Assembly: GCA_021731215.1 (NCBI GenBank)
Contig: JAKFXU010000107.1
Span: 1-6,434 of the forward strand
Direction: 5' to 3'
Source: Rhodoferax sp.
Lineage (GTDB): Bacteria; Pseudomonadota; Gammaproteobacteria; Burkholderiales; Burkholderiaceae_C
DNA: 6,434 nucleotides
Positions within the stretch are counted from its first letter, which is position 1; every line of letters begins with the position of its first letter. Positions 1 to 5,258 of the stretch are shown piece by piece. The translations under genes were made by a program, and so were the position numbers. The notes under the pieces are model-generated. The model ran no database searches. It had not been told where the DNA came from and saw nothing but the letters and a program-made list of their open reading frames with translations.

Positions 1-511
1 GGGCCGTGGCGTGCAGCGGCGCAATCCTGAAAAACCCGGTGCCGGCGGACGCGCGTACTATCTCTTCCTCGGTGGCTTCCCGAATCGCCTCGACCGTCAG
101 GCTCAGGCGCAATGCAATACCCGCCAGCGGATGGTTGCCATCGAGCACCACATGCTCGGGGTAGATATCGGTCACGGTGTAGAGGGCGTCCTTGGGTGCG
201 TCCGGGTTGCAGCCGGCCGGTAGCGAGGCGCCGTCAAATGTCATGCCTTCTTCCAGTTCCGGGGGAAACAGTTGGCGCGATTCCAGGAACACCAGTTGGT
301 CGTTGAAATCGCCAAAACCCTGTTCCGGTTCAATTTGCAGGTCGAGCTTGGCGCCCACCGCATGACCCTGCAGTGCTTGCTCGATGGCTTGAAAAAGATC
401 TTCGCCGCCGACCAGGAACTCGACCGGCTCGTCCAGCATGTCAAGTTCCTCGCCCAGTGTGTCTTTCAGCGTCCAGGTCAGGGCGACCACGCATGGTTGT
501 TTGATTTTCAT
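1..511 (-). CDS. slyD: SlyD-type FKBP peptidyl-prolyl cis-trans isomerase, partial (C-terminus beyond left edge)
   Basis: The reverse strand reads from ATG at 511-509 without a stop to the window edge, giving 170 residues. SlyD proteins are cytoplasmic prolyl isomerases and chaperones. The FKBP half is split by an inserted chaperone (IF) domain: the first FKBP part is about residues 1-70 and includes GFGDF at 65-69, matching the SlyD GYGxY-like loop. The IF-like insert is about 71-120. The second FKBP part begins with LDGNHPLAG at 123-131, followed by AIREATEEE at 142-150, a strong SlyD signature. The insert looks several residues longer than in E. coli SlyD (around LPAGCNPDAP). After residue 151 no His/Cys-rich metal-binding tail is visible, but the end is missing. 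It diverges from the gene starting at 573. No Shine-Dalgarno sequence precedes the ATG. The related SlpA/FkpB subfamily is the main alternative; the GNHPLAG and REATEEE motifs favour SlyD. Confidence 0.9.
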   Translation of the reverse strand, partial: MKIKQPCVVALTWTLKDTLGEELDMLDEPVEFLVGGEDLFQAIEQALQGHAVGAKLDLQIEPEQGFGDFNDQLVFLESRQLFPPELEEGMTFDGASLPAGCNPDAPKDALYTVTDIYPEHVVLDGNHPLAGIALRLSLTVEAIREATEEEIVRASAGTGFFRIAPLHATA

Positions 512-517
512 AGGAGA

Positions 518-546
518 ATTGTCGCAGTTTGAAAAGTCGATGTCTT
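518..546 (-). promoter_or_regulatory. Candidate sigma-70 promoter for the FKBP gene, possibly giving a leaderless mRNA
   Basis: On the minus strand AAGACA (546-541; 4 of 6 match to TTGACA) and GACAAT (523-518) are separated by 17 bp. The -10 hexamer ends six bases before the ATG, so the expected start of transcription falls on or next to the start codon. This fits the absence of a Shine-Dalgarno sequence. Hexamers are imperfect, so this is a prediction. Confidence 0.4.
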
Positions 547-572
547 TGGCCCCCGGATGACAGGAGATTCTT

Positions 573-1082
573 ATGGATGTGAATCAGCCCCAAGCCCTGG
601 CCAGTGGCCGCTTTTCCGGGCGCGATGCCTTTGAACAACTGGTGCGTGGCGCGCTGATCCATGCCGCTCGCGAGGGCTGGCAAGAGCTCATATTGAGCGA
701 CGCCACCTTTGAGGATTGGCCCTTGGGCGAGCGCGCGGTGGTTGAAGCCTTGCACGCCTGGGCCAAGCCGGGGCGGCGCATGATCCTGCTGGCAACGCGC
801 TACGATGAAGTGATGCGCAACCAGGCCCGTTTTGTAGCGTGGCGAAAAACCTGGGGTCACATCATTGACTGCCGGGTCTGCCGGGTCTGCCGTGCGCTGG
901 CGGCGGCTGATTTCCCCAGCGCCATCTGGAGTCGCGCCTGGTTTATGCATCGACAGGATCCGCCGCGCAGCATCGGAATCTGTGGCCATGACCCGGAGCG
1001 TTCGGTGCAGTTAAGGGAAATGCTGGATGAAAAAATTCGCGTGAGTGTTCCCGGGTTTGCCGTTTCTCCCCTCGGTTTGTAA
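573..1082 (+). CDS. Hypothetical protein, 169 aa, not recognised
   Basis: ATG at 573 is preceded by AGGAG (562-566) at good spacing, and the frame ends in TAA at 1080-1082, so this looks like a real gene. I do not recognise the family. The product looks soluble: no signal peptide or membrane segment, and many Trp, Arg and acidic residues. A region around residues 12-80 resembles an alpha/beta domain (LILSDATFEDWPLGERAVVE, then GRRMILLATRYDEV). A cysteine cluster CRVCRVC lies at about residues 100-106, and ICGHDPERSVQLREML lies near the C-terminus. The CRV unit is encoded by a perfect 9-bp tandem repeat, so one copy may be a recent duplication. It is divergent from the FKBP gene with 61 bp between starts. 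Function should not be assigned from this sequence alone. Confidence 0.8.
   Translation: MDVNQPQALASGRFSGRDAFEQLVRGALIHAAREGWQELILSDATFEDWPLGERAVVEALHAWAKPGRRMILLATRYDEVMRNQARFVAWRKTWGHIIDCRVCRVCRALAAADFPSAIWSRAWFMHRQDPPRSIGICGHDPERSVQLREMLDEKIRVSVPGFAVSPLGL
870..892 (+). repeat. 9-bp in-frame tandem repeat (TGCCGGGTC, about 2.5 copies)
   Basis: TGCCGGGTC occurs at 870-878 and 879-887 and continues as TGCCG to 892. In frame it encodes Cys-Arg-Val, Cys-Arg-Val, Cys-Arg. Units of 9 bp can expand or contract by slippage without shifting the frame. Confidence 0.85.
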
Positions 1083-1116
1083 TGACTTATTGTTGCTGCG
1101 CCTGGATGGGTATGGG

Positions 1117-1151
1117 CTTTTTTGTCTTAAAATATTAAGCTGAGCAAAAAG
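1117..1151 (+). other. AT-rich imperfect stem-loop in the spacer before the lipoprotein gene
   Basis: TTTTTG (1119-1124) can pair with CAAAAA (1145-1150), and an inner pair CTTAA (1126-1130) with TTAAG (1135-1139) closes an AATA loop. It follows the 573-1082 gene by 35 bp. It is not a standard terminator, since there is no GC-rich stem followed by a T run. It overlaps the candidate -10 hexamer at 1128-1133. Confidence 0.4.
1128..1133 (+). promoter_or_regulatory. Candidate -10 hexamer (TAAAAT) for the small lipoprotein gene
   Basis: TAAAAT matches TATAAT at five of six positions and lies in the most AT-rich part of the spacer. No good -35 lies 16-18 bp upstream; TGGATG at 1103-1108 is weak and spaced 19 bp. 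If used, it would give a 5' leader of about 105-110 nt containing the hairpin at 1201-1218. Confidence 0.25.
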
Positions 1152-1200
1152 AGAAGAGCTCGTTTGATTTTTGCTTGGTCTTTGCAGGTTCTCTGCACGG

Positions 1201-1218
1201 ACAATTTTCGGAAATTGT
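1201..1218 (+). promoter_or_regulatory. Perfect 7-bp inverted repeat ahead of the lipoprotein gene
   Basis: ACAATTT (1201-1207) and AAATTGT (1212-1218) flank a TCGG loop, 29 bp before the ATG at 1248. It could be an RNA hairpin in the leader or a protein-binding palindrome. The AGG at 1234-1236, the only Shine-Dalgarno-like sequence, lies outside it. Confidence 0.4.
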
Positions 1219-1247
1219 TTTGTTAACTCCCTTAGGTAATTTTTAAA

Positions 1248-1454
1248 ATGAACAAATCGCTTGTTTTGGCCGCTGTTATTGCTGCTGCCGCCCTTGCTGC
1301 TTGCGGCAAAAAAGAAGAAGCTCCGGCACCGGTTGCTGCTCCTGCCCCCGCTGCTGCACCGGCTGCTGCTCCTGCTGACGTCGCCTCTGCTCCCGCTGCT
1401 GACGCCGCTGCTTCCGCGCCTGCCGCCGCCGCCTCCGAGCCTGCCAAGCAGTAA
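1248..1454 (+). CDS. Small Ala/Pro-rich lipoprotein, 68 aa
   Basis: The product begins MNKSLVLAAVIAAAALAAC, with a short positive n-region, a hydrophobic core and a lipobox ending LAAC. Cys19 is the predicted lipidated residue, so this is a signal peptidase II substrate exported by Sec. The mature part starts GKKEEAPAP and is low-complexity Ala/Pro with a few Ser, Asp and Glu; no folded domain is apparent. Alanine makes up 33 of 68 residues, and GCT is the commonest Ala codon (19 of 33), unlike the GCC/GCG-rich neighbours. That may reflect strong expression or simple-sequence expansion. Small Ala/Pro lipoproteins of this kind occur in Burkholderiales without a known function. The gene stands alone, with a spacer before it and its own strong terminator after it. 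The start is fixed by the signal peptide; AGG at 1234-1236 is a weak ribosome site. Reverse-strand frames here are low-complexity shadows. Confidence 0.85.
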   Translation: MNKSLVLAAVIAAAALAACGKKEEAPAPVAAPAPAAAPAAAPADVASAPAADAAASAPAAAASEPAKQ

Positions 1455-1465
1455 GCGCGGTACGA

Positions 1466-1484
1466 GCTGACCATAAGTGTCAGC
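1466..1484 (+). other. Stem-loop in the lipoprotein 3' untranslated region
   Basis: GCTGAC (1466-1471) pairs perfectly with GTCAGC (1479-1484) around a 7-nt loop. It is the first of three hairpins between the stop codon at 1454 and the end of the terminator at 1591. Confidence 0.5.
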
Positions 1485-1502
1485 CAAGGGCTTAGGCGCC
1501 GG

Positions 1503-1522
1503 CTTAGCGTGATGACGCTAAG
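1503..1522 (+). other. Perfect 8-bp stem-loop in the lipoprotein 3' untranslated region
   Basis: CTTAGCGT (1503-1510) pairs with ACGCTAAG (1515-1522) around a GATG loop. Outer segments GCCAA (1483-1487) and TTGGC (1523-1527) could extend the structure, competing with the hairpin at 1466-1484. There is no T run after it, so it is not itself an intrinsic terminator. GGCTTAG occurs directly repeated at 1489-1495 and 1501-1507. Confidence 0.6.
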
Positions 1523-1555
1523 TTGGCAGGCTCAGGTCCCGGACTGGTGCTTCTG

Positions 1556-1591
1556 AAAAACCGCATCTCTCTTACGGGATGCGGTTTTTTT
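1556..1591 (+). terminator. Rho-independent terminator, probably bidirectional
   Basis: AAAAACCGCATC (1556-1567) and GATGCGGTTTTT (1578-1589) form a 12-bp stem with a 10-nt loop, followed on the plus strand by Ts to 1591 (seven Ts in all from 1585). On the minus strand the same stem ends in five Ts from the complement of 1556-1560. It therefore ends the lipoprotein transcript and can also stop the convergent oxidoreductase transcript. Confidence 0.9.
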
Positions 1592-1607
1592 ATGCCTGTT
1601 TCACAGT

Positions 1608-1636
1608 GGCCAAGGTGCAGCAGTTGCACCTGGGCC
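1608..1636 (-). other. Strong stem-loop just past the oxidoreductase stop codon
   Basis: AGGTGCA (1613-1619) and TGCACCT (1625-1631) form a 7-bp stem with a 5-nt loop. After one mismatch, four more pairs (GGCC at 1608-1611 with GGCC at 1633-1636) extend it. It lies 24 bp beyond the stop at 1660 in the 3' region of the minus-strand gene, before the shared terminator. No T run follows on either strand, so it may protect the RNA end or assist termination. Confidence 0.5.
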
Positions 1637-1659
1637 CGACCAGGGTTGACGCTGGCGGT

Positions 1660-2634
1660 TCAGTTCACCAGCACCAGTTTGCCCTTGACGCTGCGCGAAC
1701 CCATGTGGGCAAAAGCGGCCTTGAGTTCGACCATCGGCAGGGTCCGGTCGATTACCGGTCTGATCTTGCCCTGGGCATACCATTGGGCCAACTCGGCCAA
1801 CATGGCAGCGTTGGCCTGGGGCTCTTTTTTGGCAAAGGCGCCCCAGAACACGCCCACGATGGATGCCACTTTGAGCAACACCAGGTTCAGCGGCAGTGCC
1901 GGTATCGGCCCGGCCGCAAACCCGACCACCAGATAACGCCCGCGCCAGGCGATGGAACGCAACGCGGGCTCGGTCAAGTCGCCGCCAACCGGGTCGTAGA
2001 TGACATCCGGACCTTTGCCGCCGGTGAGGGTTTTGACGGCCTCGCGTAGATTCTCGCGGCTGTAGTTGATGGTGGCATCGGCCCCGATCGATTGGCACAG
2101 CGCGCATTTTTCATCGGTCGAGGCGGCGGCGATGACCCTGGCGCCACAGGCTTTGGCAATCTGGATGGCCGAGCTGCCGACGCCGCCGGCGGCGCCCAGC
2201 ACCAGCACGGTTTCGCCGGCCTTGAGCTGGGCCCGGTCCACCAGCGCGTGGTGCGAGGTGGCATAAATCATGATGAAGGCGGCTGCATCGACAAAGGGAA
2301 AGCCGGCCGGCAGGGGCATGCACAGGGCGGCCGGCGCCAGGGTGTGGGTGCCAAAACCGCCGGTGCCCGACAGGCAGGCCACGTGTTGCCCCACTTTCAG
2401 GTGGGTGACGCCCTCGCCCAACGCTTGCACCACGCCTGCATATTCGGAGCCCGGCACAAAGGGCAGCGCCGGCTTGATCTGGTATTTGTTCTGCACCATC
2501 AGCAGGTCCGGAAAGTTCAGACTGGCCGCCTTGATCTCGATCAGTACTTCCCCCGTCTTGGGTTGCGGTGTTGGCAGTTCTTTCCAGCTCAGGGCATCAA
2601 CGCCCACGGGGTTTTCACAAAGCCAGGCATGCAT
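1660..2634 (-). CDS. NAD(P)H:quinone oxidoreductase, zinc-independent MDR family
   Basis: This 324-residue protein belongs to the medium-chain dehydrogenase/reductase superfamily, quinone oxidoreductase branch. Such enzymes use NADPH to reduce quinones or activated carbonyl/enoyl compounds in the cytoplasm. An N-terminal GroES-like domain (about 1-120) carries NFPDLLMVQNKYQ at 40-52 and PGSEYAGVV at 61-69. A Rossmann domain follows with GAAGGVGSSAIQIAK at 147-161 and YDPVGGD at 213-219. The structural-zinc cysteines and catalytic zinc ligands of alcohol dehydrogenases are not apparent, which separates it from those enzymes. Length is normal for the family. ATG at 2634-2632 is preceded by GGAG (minus strand, 2646-2643) with an 8-nt gap. 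It is divergent from surE and convergent with the lipoprotein gene. The actual substrate cannot be told from sequence. Confidence 0.93.
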   Translation of the reverse strand: MHAWLCENPVGVDALSWKELPTPQPKTGEVLIEIKAASLNFPDLLMVQNKYQIKPALPFVPGSEYAGVVQALGEGVTHLKVGQHVACLSGTGGFGTHTLAPAALCMPLPAGFPFVDAAAFIMIYATSHHALVDRAQLKAGETVLVLGAAGGVGSSAIQIAKACGARVIAAASTDEKCALCQSIGADATINYSRENLREAVKTLTGGKGPDVIYDPVGGDLTEPALRSIAWRGRYLVVGFAAGPIPALPLNLVLLKVASIVGVFWGAFAKKEPQANAAMLAELAQWYAQGKIRPVIDRTLPMVELKAAFAHMGSRSVKGKLVLVN

Positions 2635-2661
2635 GGGTAAATCTCCAAGGAAGTTGCTCCC

Positions 2662-2667
2662 ATGATA
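2662..2667 (-). promoter_or_regulatory. Candidate -10 hexamer (TATCAT) for the oxidoreductase gene
   Basis: On the minus strand TATCAT (2667-2662) matches TATAAT at five of six positions and would give a leader of about 20 nt that includes the GGAG ribosome site. The -35 is poor; GACATT (2692-2687) sits 19 bp upstream. Confidence 0.3.
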
Positions 2668-2689
2668 GGCGCAGGCCGCTGCCGAAAAT

Positions 2690-2703
2690 GTCTCACGCGA
2701 GAC
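2690..2703. promoter_or_regulatory. Inverted repeat GTCTC-N4-GAGAC between divergent genes
   Basis: GTCTC (2690-2694) and GAGAC (2699-2703) are perfect 5-bp arms around ACGC, near the middle of the 122-bp gap between the oxidoreductase and surE starts. The position suits an operator acting on one or both genes, but an element this short could arise by chance. Confidence 0.3.
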
Positions 2704-2729
2704 CGCAGCGCAGGGAGCACTCAGCCCCC

Positions 2730-2735
2730 TACAAT
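2730..2735 (+). promoter_or_regulatory. Candidate -10 hexamer (TACAAT) for the surE-pcm-nlpD-rpoS block
   Basis: TACAAT matches TATAAT at five of six positions and lies 21 bp before the surE ATG, predicting a short leader of about 15 nt. No good -35 sits at standard distance and no TG extension precedes it. No clear Shine-Dalgarno sequence precedes surE either. Confidence 0.35.
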
Positions 2736-2756
2736 TCAGGCCAACTCTGTTCGAAT

Positions 2757-3524
2757 ATGAAGATCCTTATTTCCAATGACGATGGCTATCAGGCACCCGG
2801 TATCGTGGCACTGTTTGAGGCCCTGAAAGAGGTGGCCGAGGTGGAGGTGATCGCGCCGGAACATAACAACAGCGCCAAATCGAACGCCTTGACCCTGCAT
2901 TCCCCGCTGTATGTCACCCGGGCCAGCAATGGTTTTCGTTACATCAATGGCACGCCCGCCGATTGCGTGCACATTGCGCTGACCGGATTGCTCGGCTACC
3001 GGCCTGACCTGGTGGTCTCGGGCATCAACAACGGCGCCAATATGGGCGACGACACCATCTACTCCGGCACCGTCGGTGCCGCCATGGAAGGCTATCTGTT
3101 TGGCATACCGGCCATTGCGTTTTCCCAGGTGGAGAGAAATTGGGGGCATCTGGAGTCGGCGGCCCGCAAGGCGCGCGAGCTGGTGCTGCAGATGTCGGCT
3201 CAAAACCTGATTGGTCGCAGCCCCTGGCTGCTCAACGTCAACATTCCGAACTTGCCTTTTGACGAGATCGGGCATGTCAAGCTGTGCCGGCTCGGCCGCC
3301 GGCATGCGGCCGAGCCCGTCATCACCCAGCTCAGTCCGCGCGGTGACACCATGTACTGGATCGGCGCGGCTGGCGCCACCATGGACGATGCCGAGGGCAC
3401 CGACTTTCACGCCATCACCCAGGGCCATATCGCGATCACCCCATTGAAGGTTGATTTGACCGACCATGAGCGTCTCGGTTATTGGGCTCAGACGGCGTCC
3501 CGGCTGGCGGGCGCCTCTGTCTGA
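2757..3524 (+). CDS. surE: SurE, 5'/3'-nucleotidase (survival protein)
   Basis: SurE is a metal-dependent phosphatase acting on nucleoside monophosphates, tied to stationary-phase and stress survival. The 255-residue product matches the family length (E. coli about 253). It opens MKILISNDDGYQAPG. All four expected metal ligands are in place: Asp8, Asp9, Ser39 (in EHNNSAKSN) and Asn91 (in PDLVVSGINNGANMG). NGTPADCVHIAL at 64-75 and YSGTVGAAMEG just after residue 100 are also typical. The frame is open upstream to 2568, but that extension overlaps the divergent oxidoreductase gene and lacks conservation signatures, so ATG 2757 is the start. No good ribosome site is seen. The stop is 7 bp before pcm, and the gene leads the compact surE-pcm-nlpD-rpoS block. 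Confidence 0.96.
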   Translation: MKILISNDDGYQAPGIVALFEALKEVAEVEVIAPEHNNSAKSNALTLHSPLYVTRASNGFRYINGTPADCVHIALTGLLGYRPDLVVSGINNGANMGDDTIYSGTVGAAMEGYLFGIPAIAFSQVERNWGHLESAARKARELVLQMSAQNLIGRSPWLLNVNIPNLPFDEIGHVKLCRLGRRHAAEPVITQLSPRGDTMYWIGAAGATMDDAEGTDFHAITQGHIAITPLKVDLTDHERLGYWAQTASRLAGASV

Positions 3525-3531
3525 GGCAGGC

Positions 3532-4326
3532 ATGAAAGAACTCCCGACCTTTCCGGTTCGCCTGGATTTCTCGCTCGGCCGTCCCACCGCCAGGCGGCCG
3601 GCGCCAGCAGCGGCGCGCAGTGCCTTGCGTGCGGTCAGCCAATTACCAGGCGGCGTAGCAGCGCAAGGGCACGGGATCGACTCTACAGCGGTGCGCATGA
3701 ACATGGTGCACAAGCTGGCCGGGCAGGGCATTAGCGACCCGCTGGTGTTGTCCGCCATGGGGTCGATTGAACGCCACCGCTTTGTCGACAGTGCCCTGGT
3801 CAATCAGGCCTATGAGGACACCAGTCTGCCCATTGGCCTGGGGCAGACCATCTCCAAACCCGGTGTGGTGGCCCGCATGGCTGAGCTGCTGCGCCAGGGC
3901 GCCAGCGGTCGATTGGGGCGGGTGCTGGAGATCGGAACCGGCTGCGGTTACCAGGCCGCCGTGTTGAGCCTGCTGGCGCACGAGGTCTATAGCATCGAGC
4001 GCCTGCGCGGCCTGCACGACAAGGCGCGCGACAATCTGCGCCACCTGCGTCTGGCCAACCTGCATCTGCTGTTTGGCGATGGGAGGGTGGGCTATGCCAA
4101 GGGCGCCCCCTATGCCGCCATCATCGCCGCTGCCGGTGGCGAGGCCGTGCCCCAGGCCTGGCTCGATCAACTGGCGGTTGGTGGGCGACTGGTGGCGCCG
4201 GTGGCCGTCGGCGCCGCCTCGGCCGGGCGCCAAGCGCTGTTGGTGATCGACAAGACCGCTCAGGGTTTGCGCCAAACGGTGCTGGAGGCGGTTCACTTTG
4301 TCCCTTTAAAATCAGGCGTTGCATGA
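3532..4326 (+). CDS. pcm: Protein-L-isoaspartate O-methyltransferase
   Basis: Pcm transfers a methyl group from S-adenosylmethionine to isoaspartyl residues, starting repair of damaged proteins. The 264-residue product has an N-terminal extension of about 50 residues rich in Ala, Pro and Arg, absent from the roughly 208-residue E. coli enzyme. The conserved part starts near VRMNMVHKLAGQGISDP (54-70). Then come LPIGLGQTISKPGVVARM (99-116, active-site region), SAM motif I VLEIGTGCGYQAAV (131-144), VYSIER (152-157) and GDGRVGYAKGAPYAAII (182-198). The ATG at 3532 has GAGG (3523-3526) just upstream, overlapping the surE stop codon, which suggests translational coupling. An internal ATG at 3697 (Met56) would give an E. 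coli-length enzyme but lacks a ribosome site. The stop overlaps the nlpD start as ATGA. Confidence 0.94.
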   Translation: MKELPTFPVRLDFSLGRPTARRPAPAAARSALRAVSQLPGGVAAQGHGIDSTAVRMNMVHKLAGQGISDPLVLSAMGSIERHRFVDSALVNQAYEDTSLPIGLGQTISKPGVVARMAELLRQGASGRLGRVLEIGTGCGYQAAVLSLLAHEVYSIERLRGLHDKARDNLRHLRLANLHLLFGDGRVGYAKGAPYAAIIAAAGGEAVPQAWLDQLAVGGRLVAPVAVGAASAGRQALLVIDKTAQGLRQTVLEAVHFVPLKSGVA

Positions 4327-5246
4327 AGGGAAGTCGTATGTTTGGTTTGAGTGCTGGCCGGGGTGGCGCTTTGGCGTTGGTGGTGGTTGGCCTGTTGCTG
4401 GCCGGCTGCGGCTCCAAAATGGTCAATCGCGCACCGGTGGAAGATCGCGCCAGCGTGGTCGGCAAACCGGCGCCGGTGGCGATGGACCCGAGTACACCGG
4501 CGGTCAAACAGCCACCCGGGTTCGAGAATGCCGGCCTGCCCGGTTACTACACCGTTAAACCCGGTGACACCTTGATCCGGATTGCGCTCGACCACGGGCA
4601 AGGTTTCAGGGATATTGCACGCTGGAGTGGCGTCGACAATCCGAACCGGATCGAAGTCGGTCAGGTGTTGCGGGTGGTGCCGCCTGCGCCTGCTGCCGCT
4701 GCAGTCAACACCAGCAGCGGGGCAGTCGCCAAGCCGGTGACCCTGGCCAGCGCCACGCCCGTCATGGGCGGTACCGTGTCGCCCCCCAGTGCGGACAAGC
4801 CTGCGGCGCCAGCAGCGCCAGCAGCGCCAGCAGCGCCCGCCGCTGGCTCGACGCCGGCGTCAGGCGCCAGTTCAGAAGATGAGATCGACTGGATTTGGCC
4901 GACCAAGGGTGCCGTGCTGGTCGGCTTTGATGAGGTCAAGAACAAAGGGCTCGATATTGGCGGTGTGGCGGGCGACCCGGTGCTGGCGGCAGCCGATGGC
5001 CGTGTGGTTTACGTCGGGGCCGGTCTGCGCGGCTATGGCAACTTGATCATTCTCAAGCACAACAACACTTACCTGACGGCCTATGCCCACAACCAGACCT
5101 TGCTGATCAAAGAGGATCAGTCGGTGCGCAAGGGCCAGAAGATTGCCGAAATGGGCAGCAGCGATGCCGATCGCGTCAAGCTGCATTTTGAAGTTCGCCG
5201 CCAAGGCAAACCGGTTGACCCGGCCAAGTACCTGCCAGCCAGGTGA
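4323..5246 (+). CDS. nlpD: NlpD-type LysM/LytM lipoprotein (murein hydrolase activator)
   Basis: NlpD is an envelope lipoprotein that in E. coli activates the amidase AmiC during septum splitting. A signal peptide ends in LLLAGC, with Cys29 predicted lipidated. A LysM peptidoglycan-binding domain spans about 75-119 (YYTVKPGDTLIRIA...). An Ala/Pro/Ser linker covers about 121-187, and a LytM/M23 domain about 190-304. The LytM site looks degenerate: the first zinc histidine region reads KNKGLDIGG (206-214), and the HxH motif reads KLHF (286-289), so two of four ligands appear lost. That fits an activator, not an active endopeptidase. ATG 4323 overlaps the pcm stop (ATGA). ATG 4338 has a better ribosome site (AAGGGAAG, 4326-4333) and still leaves a usable signal peptide, so the start could be there. 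The stop lies 12 bp before rpoS. Confidence 0.94.
   Translation: MKGSRMFGLSAGRGGALALVVVGLLLAGCGSKMVNRAPVEDRASVVGKPAPVAMDPSTPAVKQPPGFENAGLPGYYTVKPGDTLIRIALDHGQGFRDIARWSGVDNPNRIEVGQVLRVVPPAPAAAAVNTSSGAVAKPVTLASATPVMGGTVSPPSADKPAAPAAPAAPAAPAAGSTPASGASSEDEIDWIWPTKGAVLVGFDEVKNKGLDIGGVAGDPVLAAADGRVVYVGAGLRGYGNLIILKHNNTYLTAYAHNQTLLIKEDQSVRKGQKIAEMGSSDADRVKLHFEVRRQGKPVDPAKYLPAR
4807..4833 (+). repeat. Three 9-bp tandem repeats in the NlpD linker
   Basis: CGCCAGCAG is repeated perfectly three times (4807-4815, 4816-4824, 4825-4833), followed by a diverged copy. In frame it adds Ala-Pro-Ala units to the linker between the LysM and LytM domains. Copy number may vary between strains without breaking the frame. 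Confidence 0.85.
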
Positions 5247-5258
5247 TGGGAATACGCC

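Noticed and set aside
441..989. 182-codon minus-strand open frame opposite the unrecognised gene
   Set aside because: It overlaps both the FKBP start and the plus-strand gene, which has the better ribosome site; no domain or motif is seen in it.
1355..1440. GCT/GCC-rich stretch as a CRISPR-like or satellite repeat
   Set aside because: It is coding low-complexity Ala/Pro sequence without regular spacers or unit length.
1011..1487. Open frames on the minus strand over the lipoprotein gene
   Set aside because: They translate the Ala/Pro repeat region in reverse as Ser/Gly or Ala/Gly tracts; the plus-strand lipoprotein has a proper signal peptide and lipobox.
2568..2756. Longer N-terminus for SurE
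   Set aside because: The extension overlaps the start of the divergent oxidoreductase gene, and every SurE begins at the MKILISNDDG segment, so ATG 2757 is the real start.
2736..3803. A 355-codon open frame on the minus strand across surE and the start of pcm
   Set aside because: It is antisense to SurE, whose catalytic motifs are intact, and its product is a His/Gly/Arg-rich composition typical of GC-rich antisense frames with no recognisable domain.
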